Source: SFHK01 sp045538305 (GTDB lineage: Bacteria; Bacillota; Clostridia; Christensenellales; Aristaeellaceae). From it: a stretch of 33,547 nucleotides of DNA. Under the pieces are notes generated by a model. It made no database searches. It saw nothing but the letters and a program-made list of their open reading frames with translations, and was not told where the DNA came from. Shown here piece after piece: positions 28,619 through 33,547 of the stretch; position 1 is the stretch's first letter, and each line of letters starts with the position of its first letter. The stretch covers positions 1 to 33,547 of the forward strand of contig JAZSRC010000050.1 in NCBI GenBank assembly GCA_045538305.1, read 5' to 3'. The position numbers were made by a program, and so were the translations under genes.

Positions 28619-29377
28619 TTGATTGTGGATCTTTCCTGTCCGATTGAACTGCGAGGATACGAGCTTTTGGGAGACGATCTTGGGTATCTGCGCGCATATA
28701 TCAAGCTTATGAATCTATCGAATCAGCCGATTGTTTCCTATGGCGCAACTGTATCGTGGTACAATGGTTTGACTCAGGAGAGAATAACGGAGAATATTGT
28801 GGTGGATGCTTGTGAAATTGCGCCGAAGCATTCCTTTAGGCTCAGCTACAGCACAAAAAATACCATAAATGCCGATCATCTGGAAATGTATTTTACCGGC
28901 ATTCAATTCTTGGACGGAAGCAAGTGGCAGCCTGAGGATGGCGCGTTGGTGGACATAGGCGAACAGCGAGTGCTGACGGGCGCAAAGCTTGACGCGCTTA
29001 GAAAAGCGGCGGGGTATGATGCAATCCAGTATCCGCAGGTTCAAAAGGATTTCTGGAGATGCGTATGCGGCAGAATTAATTTGCTTGAAACGGATGAATG
29101 CATACGATGCGGACGTGATCGCCAGCAGGTGCTTACCAAGTTTAATGCGAAGGCATTTTCACCTGTGCATACAAACCCAAAAAAGGCGCCCGTGCGCAGA
29201 AAGAAAACGGCGCACAGGCGGCTTCGGTACATAAAAGGTATATTGATTGCTCTGGCGGTTATTGCTGTGATTGCGGCGGTTACATTCGGGATTGCAAAAA
29301 TCGGACCTTTCAATGATACCCGGCTTCCGGGAGAAACTCAGCCGATCATTATCGACGATATGCCGGTTTCTATTTAA
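28619..29377 (+). CDS. membrane protein with zinc ribbon, function unknown
   Basis: TTG 28619 is preceded by CGGGGGCG. The 252-aa protein has an N-terminal beta-rich domain (about 1-110, SCPIELRGYELLGDDLGYLR), then a four-cysteine zinc ribbon (about 146-165: WRCVCGRINL, ECIRCGRD). A very basic stretch (about 190-205) and one membrane helix (about 207-227) follow, leaving a short outside tail. So most of the protein is in the cytoplasm, anchored at the C-terminus. I do not recognise a named family; Clostridial proteins with a C-terminal helix and a zinc ribbon are common and mostly uncharacterised. Its stop overlaps the stop of the convergent gene by 4 bp. Confidence 0.8.
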   Translation: MIVDLSCPIELRGYELLGDDLGYLRAYIKLMNLSNQPIVSYGATVSWYNGLTQERITENIVVDACEIAPKHSFRLSYSTKNTINADHLEMYFTGIQFLDGSKWQPEDGALVDIGEQRVLTGAKLDALRKAAGYDAIQYPQVQKDFWRCVCGRINLLETDECIRCGRDRQQVLTKFNAKAFSPVHTNPKKAPVRRKKTAHRRLRYIKGILIALAVIAVIAAVTFGIAKIGPFNDTRLPGETQPIIIDDMPVSI

Positions 29378-30051
29378 TCTCCGTATTTTTCCTCAAACAT
29401 TTTCGGGTCAAACTCTGCGCGGCGGTTCGGACAATCGCTTCTTGGACACATCATACAATTGGCATAGTGGGTTTCGGTTTCAAACCAGATGCCCGAGCCT
29501 GATTTTATGGGAACCATCAGAAAACTGGGCGTAAGCGTTACGCCCGTTTTTTCATATACGTCGCCAAGCAGATCGAAAAGCGGTCTTTGCTCGCTGATGG
29601 GCCAGGCGGAAAGCGAACCGGGATTCATTGCGGATAGCTTTTCCTTTCCGAGAATCTGCTTTACATCCTCAAAACCGGCAGCTGTTGAACGCTTCAGTAC
29701 GATCTCACATATCTGATGTCCCCAGTATTTATACAAATCGTCGTCAAAGCTTTCGGCCAACTCATAGGCTTTGCGCCCGCTGGTTATGATATACGGGTAC
29801 ACCTCTTGAATGCTTTCAAGGTTTACACCCAGTACACGGCTTTTGAACAAGGTATTTCCAATCATTACGTTCCTGCCGTCGTTCGAAACGATTGTTTCCC
29901 GGCCGAAATAAATCACGGGAGAAACACAGGGCATGATTTTGTTGAAAATTTCCTCAAATTCTTCCATATCGTCTTCGCTTACTCGAAGAATTTCGGCGGC
30001 TTCTTCAAGAGAAAGCGACCATTTCGTGTTCCGAATAATCCAACGGTTCAT
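29374..30051 (-). CDS. MetH activation-domain-like protein with C-terminal Cys cluster
   Basis: The 225-aa protein starts at ATG 30051 after GAGGAGGG. The middle and C-terminal part resemble the reactivation domain of cobalamin-dependent methionine synthase: VYPYIITSGRKAYELAE, MNPGSLSAWPISEQRPLF, and GVTLTPSFLMVPIKSGSGI. It ends with a cysteine cluster (CMMCPRSDC) that could bind a metal or an Fe-S centre. In Clostridia, stand-alone proteins of this kind occur with corrinoid enzymes; a role in corrinoid-protein reactivation is plausible but unproved. No corrinoid protein or methyltransferase is nearby. It follows the HAD gene by 14 bp, so both form one minus-strand operon. Confidence 0.8.
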   Translation of the reverse strand: MNRWIIRNTKWSLSLEEAAEILRVSEDDMEEFEEIFNKIMPCVSPVIYFGRETIVSNDGRNVMIGNTLFKSRVLGVNLESIQEVYPYIITSGRKAYELAESFDDDLYKYWGHQICEIVLKRSTAAGFEDVKQILGKEKLSAMNPGSLSAWPISEQRPLFDLLGDVYEKTGVTLTPSFLMVPIKSGSGIWFETETHYANCMMCPRSDCPNRRAEFDPKMFEEKYGD

Positions 30052-30065
30052 GGCAAACCCTCCTC

Positions 30066-30749
30066 TTACTCTGCCAAAGCATATTGCGGGAACTTAGAAA
30101 TATTGTTGGTTTCATACGTGATAAAGGCGTTATCCGGCGGCGTTTTACCCTTCGGGTTATACCACAGAAAATCCACCCCGGCGGCCTGGGCGGCGCGCAT
30201 ATCGCTGGTCAGACTGTCGCCGATCATCAGTGTACGCGCTTTGGCAGTGCCGAATTTCTCAATTGCCATGTACAGCATGCCGGGATCCGGCTTTTGATGT
30301 CCGGTTTCCTCGGAGATCAGCAAATCGGATATATATTGGAAAATGGGGGATGATGTTATGCGAGGGCGCTGGATGGATGCAATTCCGTTTGTTACAATTA
30401 CAATCGGAAGCTTTCCGGAAATCGCTTTAACGGTTTCCGATGCGCCGCAAAGCATGTCGTTTTTTGTGGAAAGCGCATGCTCATAAAACGCTGCAACGCT
30501 TGGAGGGTATGCCATTAGCAGACGGCAGGCGCAGAACCGTTCAAAACGCTCCCGACGAAGCACGGATTGGGTCATTTCGCCTCTTTCAAATGCAGCCCAG
30601 CATGCATTGTTTATCCGTCTGTAATCGCCTGCGCATTCGTCGTAAGATAATCCGTAATGTTGGAATAAATCCATAAGAGCCTGCTCCTCGGCTTTTTCAA
30701 AGTCAAGAAGCGTATCGTCAGCGTCAAATAGAACCAGATCGTATTTCAT
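30066..30749 (-). CDS. HAD-superfamily hydrolase (YjjG-like pyrimidine 5'-nucleotidase)
   Basis: ATG at 30749 lies 6 nt after GGAG; the open frame extends to 30851 but without a site. The 227-aa protein has the four HAD motifs: LFDADDTLLD (nucleophile Asp9 and Asp11), VIVTNG, the lysine in GHQKPDPGM, and GDSLTSDMRAA. The cap sequence and the D-x-D-D-T-L-L-D form are like YjjG/YfnB nucleotidases, which dephosphorylate UMP/dUMP and modified pyrimidine nucleotides. The substrate is a family-level guess. First gene of a two-gene operon with the MetH-activation-like gene. Confidence 0.88.
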   Translation of the reverse strand: MKYDLVLFDADDTLLDFEKAEEQALMDLFQHYGLSYDECAGDYRRINNACWAAFERGEMTQSVLRRERFERFCACRLLMAYPPSVAAFYEHALSTKNDMLCGASETVKAISGKLPIVIVTNGIASIQRPRITSSPIFQYISDLLISEETGHQKPDPGMLYMAIEKFGTAKARTLMIGDSLTSDMRAAQAAGVDFLWYNPKGKTPPDNAFITYETNNISKFPQYALAE

Positions 30750-30776
30750 GTGATGCTCCATTTTGCTGTTTTTTAT

Positions 30777-30805
30777 ACTATACAACGATGTTGAGTGTTT
30801 GGCAA
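30777..30805 (-). promoter_or_regulatory. promoter of the HAD operon
   Basis: On the minus strand TTGCCA (30805-30800) and TATAGT (30782-30777) are 17 bp apart, about 28 bp before the ATG. It diverges from the tRNA-Lys promoter. Confidence 0.68.
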
Positions 30806-30844
30806 TATCAATTGTGAAAATAAAAAAATTTACAATGAAAATGA

Positions 30845-30873
30845 TTGACAAAAACGTTATGGTGAACTATAAT
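30845..30873 (+). promoter_or_regulatory. consensus promoter of tRNA-Lys
   Basis: TTGACA (30845-30850), a 17-bp spacer and TATAAT (30868-30873) match the sigma-70/sigma-A consensus perfectly, as expected for a strongly expressed tRNA. Confidence 0.92.
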
Positions 30874-30896
30874 AATATAGTCGTTGAAAGCGATAT

Positions 30897-30969
30897 GCAC
30901 CTTTAGCTCAGTTGGTAGAGCACCTGACTCTTAATCAGGGTGTCCAGGGTTCGAGTCCCTGAAGGTGTA
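30897..30969 (+). tRNA. tRNA-Lys (anticodon CTT)
   Basis: The 73-nt gene folds as a full cloverleaf: acceptor GCACCTT with AAGGTGT (G1-U72 wobble), D-arm GCTC/GAGC, anticodon stem CCTGA/TCAGG with loop CTCTTAA (anticodon CTT, reading AAG), T-arm CAGGG/CCCTG with TTCGAGT, discriminator A. CCA is not encoded, unlike the tRNA-Ala of this window. A terminator follows. Confidence 0.95.
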
Positions 30970-30977
30970 TGAAAGAT

Positions 30978-31008
30978 AAGCACTGTGTAAAAGCATAGTG
31001 CTTTTTTT
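30978..31008 (+). terminator. terminator of tRNA-Lys
   Basis: A 10-bp stem (30978-30987 with 30994-31003, one G-T wobble) is followed by a run of T. Confidence 0.9.
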
Positions 31009-31122
31009 GTATACATAATGAATACCGTCTTATGTTGCAAATGTCTGGAAACTCTGGCAACCGCTTATACATAGTAAAGGACCGGAGGATTTCCTATCAT
31101 TGGCGCTTGTTTGGCATTGGGC

Positions 31123-31151
31123 TTGTATTCGTTTCGCCTGTGCGGTATAAT
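31123..31151 (+). promoter_or_regulatory. promoter of the 191-aa membrane protein gene
   Basis: TTGTAT (31123-31128) and TATAAT (31146-31151) are separated by 17 bp, 37 bp before the start codon. Confidence 0.7.
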
Positions 31152-31188
31152 CTGACTTGAAAAGGTTATGGAATACGAGGAGGGCGTT

Positions 31189-31764
31189 ATGAGAGCCAAC
31201 AGGATTTGGAGGCTGACGGCTGGTATTATCTGCGCTGTTCTGATTGTATTGAGCGCTCTGTGCCTGATTTGCTATTTTTGCGAGAAGCACGAGAATGAAG
31301 CGATCAGTGCAGAATTTCTGGAAGAAGTGTTTGAGAATGGGCGCATCTTTAAAGAATACTGGTTTATGGGTGGAAGACTCTGTATTTATGCGGATGATGC
31401 GCAGGAATATCTGGCTGTTGCTATATTCGACGTCGATATGTCAAACTGGCATGATATTCGTGTTTTATATGGAAATCAGACATTCTCATCAAGGGAGTAT
31501 TATAAGCGCTTTGGTGCGGAAGAAATTGGCGGTTTAATCTATTCTCATGAAGACGAAGCCTATATAGACGTGTTGGAACAAAAGCATACAACAGTTTCAG
31601 TGCCTGTATACAGTCAGGCGGCAGAGCGTTTGCAGATCGATGGCAAAGATTTGTTTGTATGGAGAATGAACGATGCGCAATGCTGCACGCTTATTGAGGC
31701 TGGAAGCGCAGCATTTGAATATGAAGAAGGAAGCATGGCGATGGCGCTTGAAGCTTTTGAATAG
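31189..31764 (+). CDS. N-anchored extracytoplasmic protein, unknown (191 aa)
   Basis: I do not recognise this protein. ATG 31189 lies 6 nt after GAGGAGGG; an earlier ATG at 31168 precedes that site. It has a short basic start (MRANRIWR) and one hydrophobic helix (about 9-29, GIICAVLIVLSALCLICYFC), so the acidic remainder (about 30-191) is probably outside the cell or is an uncleaved-signal-anchor domain. The body is mixed alpha/beta without repeats or known motifs. It is followed after 36 bp by a GNAT gene in the same direction, perhaps as an operon. Confidence 0.7.
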   Translation: MRANRIWRLTAGIICAVLIVLSALCLICYFCEKHENEAISAEFLEEVFENGRIFKEYWFMGGRLCIYADDAQEYLAVAIFDVDMSNWHDIRVLYGNQTFSSREYYKRFGAEEIGGLIYSHEDEAYIDVLEQKHTTVSVPVYSQAAERLQIDGKDLFVWRMNDAQCCTLIEAGSAAFEYEEGSMAMALEAFE

Positions 31765-31800
31765 GGAAAACGACTGAAGACGCATACGGGGAGATACGAT

Positions 31801-32742
31801 ATGGGGAAAATCAGGACAAAACAGTTTCAGCTGCTGACCGATGTCCATATGGCGTGGGATTTTATGGTTGAAATATATAATATGGTGCAGGAAGGTGGAC
31901 CGGGCAGCGCTCCGGCTCCGTTTTTTGAATATGCGCTGACTTCTTCGTGGATGAACAAGGATTATCTGCATTTGTGCCGGTTCTGGTTTCAAGGGAATAC
32001 TGTAGTGGGCTTTGTGTTTTACGAGAATGCTGCCGAAATTCATTTTATACTGCGCCCGGGCTATGAGCAATTGGCGGATGAGATGATTCAATATGCTTCC
32101 AGTGCGTTTACAAACTGGGCCGGAGAGTTGAAACTGGTATTCTCCGATGCGCAGAAAGCGCTGATGGAAGCGGCGGAAAGAGAGGGCTATACGCTGGAGC
32201 GTAGCGATACAGAGTATATGCTTGATTTTTCAAGGGCAACTCTGAATTATGCTTTACCGGAAGGGTTCCATTTCGTGGATCCGTCCGATGTCGATCCCTT
32301 AAAGTTAACCAGGTGTACCTGGAAGAGCTTTAATGAATGGGAATTCGGGGCTTTTGAAAACTGGGATATAGCAGATAATAAAAGTTGTTGGACTCCATAT
32401 AAAGCCTATTTGGGTGTACTGAGCTGTTTTATGGCGCCGCCGCCGCACGCTACATATGAATTCAATGTAATCATAGCCGATGAAAATGAGGAATATGCGT
32501 GCTATTCTGGTATGTGGTGGGTTGCCGAAAATGGCTTGGCCTATATGGAACCATTATGTACGATTCCGGAGTACCGACACAAAGGTTTGGCGGCAGCTGC
32601 GCTCACAAAACACTTTCAGAGGTTTAAGGATATGGGCGGGAAGATCATGACCGGCGGCGGAAACGATTTTTACAAAAAAATCGGTTATGATAAAGTGAAG
32701 TATACGCGGATATACAGCAAGAACCGGCATACGCTTGCGTGA
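31801..32742 (+). CDS. GNAT family N-acetyltransferase (tandem-domain type, 313 aa)
   Basis: ATG 31801 follows GGGGAGAT. The protein is about twice the size of a single GNAT domain. The N-terminal half (about 1-135) looks like a degenerate GNAT fold. The C-terminal half has the acetyl-CoA loop CTIPEYRHKGLAAAALTKH (about 256-274) and the ending FYKKIGYDKVKYTRIYS typical of GNATs. This resembles two-domain acetyltransferases, of which only the second half seems active. The acceptor is unknown. The next gene overlaps this region's downstream leader and may be co-transcribed. Confidence 0.85.
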   Translation: MGKIRTKQFQLLTDVHMAWDFMVEIYNMVQEGGPGSAPAPFFEYALTSSWMNKDYLHLCRFWFQGNTVVGFVFYENAAEIHFILRPGYEQLADEMIQYASSAFTNWAGELKLVFSDAQKALMEAAEREGYTLERSDTEYMLDFSRATLNYALPEGFHFVDPSDVDPLKLTRCTWKSFNEWEFGAFENWDIADNKSCWTPYKAYLGVLSCFMAPPPHATYEFNVIIADENEEYACYSGMWWVAENGLAYMEPLCTIPEYRHKGLAAAALTKHFQRFKDMGGKIMTGGGNDFYKKIGYDKVKYTRIYSKNRHTLA

Positions 32743-32788
32743 TTTAGTAGGTGATTGTTGGGCACGAACGGAAAACGGAGGTGAGAAT

Positions 32789-33460
32789 ATGCATATTCAG
32801 ATCAGCGACAATATCATAAAGCACTATTTAAGAAATGTGTATTTTATTAACGGTCACAGCTATGCGGGCAAATCGACGATGGTGAAATTACTTTCCGAAA
32901 GGTACGATATGGTATTTTGCGGCGAAAACTATCACGATGTATTTCCGCGCGAGAAGCTATCCAGATGGAAACAGCCCGGATTATGCTATTTCGATACCAT
33001 GTCGGGCTGGGAAGAATGGCTCAATATGTCGCCGGAATCCCACTGGAATTGGATGGAGCAGGTATCGCGGGAATGTATAGAAATCGAGATTATGGAGCTG
33101 GTTCACATGTCTGCCGGCGGCAAAAAGGTGATTGTGGATACCAACATTCCGCCGGATATTCTTAGGGAGATTTCGGATTACAACCATGTTGCCATTATGC
33201 TTTGCGATCCGCCGGATATTACCGCCAAACGTTTTTTTGACAGAGATGATCCGGATAAGAAATTCATGATGGACCAAATCAAAAAGTGCAGGGATCCCGA
33301 AAAGACGCTGGCCAATTTCAACGCCTGGGCGCTTTATCATCCGGAAAAGGAGATTGATTGGCAGCATACCGGGTTCTTCAGCATTACAAGATCCGATTTT
33401 GAAACGGATACTCGCGAGGAAGTTCTGACCGGATTGGCGCAGCATTTCGGATTGCACTGA
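32789..33460 (+). CDS. P-loop kinase-like protein
   Basis: ATG 32789 has a GGAGGTGA site. The 223-aa protein has a Walker A loop NGHSYAGKST (about 21-30) and a later strand ending KKVIVDTNIP (Walker B-like, about 110-119), and a lid-like basic segment TAKRFFDRDDPDKK. This layout fits small nucleotide/AAA-like kinases such as shikimate- or chloramphenicol-phosphotransferase relatives, which phosphorylate small molecules. The tryptophan-rich insert (SGWEEWLNMSPESHWNWME) may form the substrate lid. I cannot name the substrate. It follows a GNAT gene by 46 bp; the pair could be a small-molecule-modification unit. Confidence 0.78.
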   Translation: MHIQISDNIIKHYLRNVYFINGHSYAGKSTMVKLLSERYDMVFCGENYHDVFPREKLSRWKQPGLCYFDTMSGWEEWLNMSPESHWNWMEQVSRECIEIEIMELVHMSAGGKKVIVDTNIPPDILREISDYNHVAIMLCDPPDITAKRFFDRDDPDKKFMMDQIKKCRDPEKTLANFNAWALYHPEKEIDWQHTGFFSITRSDFETDTREEVLTGLAQHFGLH

Positions 33461-33469
33461 ACAATAAAA

Positions 33470-33525
33470 AATCAGTCCGCGAATGCGGGCTGATTCAAGC
33501 CATCAAAAAAGTCCCTTTTTTGATG
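33470..33525 (+). terminator. two consecutive hairpins at the window end
   Basis: AATCAGTCCGC (33470-33480) pairs with GCGGGCTGATT (33485-33495) with one wobble but no T tract. It is followed by a second perfect stem, CATCAAAAAA (33501-33510) with TTTTTTGATG (33516-33525), whose own 3' arm supplies the T run. Together they probably end the last transcript. The final 20 bases (rich in G) contain no complete feature. Confidence 0.65.
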
Positions 33526-33547
33526 GGAGGGGCCGATCGCCTGAAAT

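Noticed and set aside
33496..33547. T-box or riboswitch at the right edge
   Set aside because: Only simple hairpins are visible and the sequence ends too soon to support a conserved core.

Overview
The window looks like a chromosomal segment of an anaerobic, Gram-positive-lineage Bacillota (class Clostridia, possibly a gut commensal of the Christensenellales/Eubacteriales type). Supporting signs are a Spo0A-family DNA-binding protein, a group II ECF-transporter module (EcfA1/EcfA2/EcfT) in front of truA, FloA/NfeD, MutS2, LCP and NodB-type wall enzymes, strong Shine-Dalgarno sites, frequent GTG/TTG starts and sigma-A-like promoters. The lineage is inferred from gene content only.

Region 1 (1-3100) is accessory DNA and the most unusual part. 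A complete tRNA-Ala(CGC) gene on the minus strand (2984-3059) is followed on its 3' side by three partial tandem copies of itself (339-419, 1029-1106, 2017-2097). Each copy keeps a 56-bp block, tRNA nt 18-73; two are identical to the tRNA and one has two mismatches. In each copy the tRNA 5' part is replaced by a related non-tRNA sequence. The repeats delimit three units of about 0.7-1.0 kb. Each holds exactly one gene in tRNA orientation: an unknown 137-aa protein, an ADP-ribosylglycohydrolase and a GNAT acetyltransferase. Two units also carry a decayed tRNA-Ala 5' half at the opposite end. No recombinase is visible. This resembles either a tRNA-based gene-cassette array or a stack of scars from related integrative elements. 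A small gene of mobile-element appearance lies at the left edge.

Region 2 (3100-7500) is a carbohydrate/ADP-ribose operon: an XRE-type HTH fused to an ADP-ribosylglycohydrolase, a YicI-type GH31 alpha-xylosidase and a small MazG-like pyrophosphohydrolase. Region 3 (7700-10450) holds two membrane-anchored wall proteins: a NodB deacetylase with a peptidoglycan-binding domain, and an LCP phosphotransferase. Region 4 (10460-18830) is a long plus-strand run of housekeeping genes: a U32 RlhA-like protein, MutS2, an HtrA-like protease and a MutT-like Nudix enzyme, then the NfeD-FloA membrane-microdomain operon. Region 5 (18880-20530) has a LytTR response regulator without a kinase and a Spo0A-family protein whose phosphoacceptor aspartate is glycine. 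Region 6 (20660-22880) has an FMN-dependent hydroxy-acid dehydrogenase-like protein, a TIM-barrel isomerase/epimerase and thioredoxin. Region 7 (23000-27430) is ecfA1-ecfA2-ecfT-truA-ybaK, then a phosphoribosyltransferase. Region 8 (27480-33547) mixes strands: a D-lactate dehydrogenase-like enzyme, a zinc-ribbon membrane protein, a MetH-activation-like protein with a HAD phosphatase, tRNA-Lys(CTT), an unknown membrane-anchored protein, a GNAT protein and a P-loop kinase-like protein.

All calls come from reading the sequence; no database search was run.
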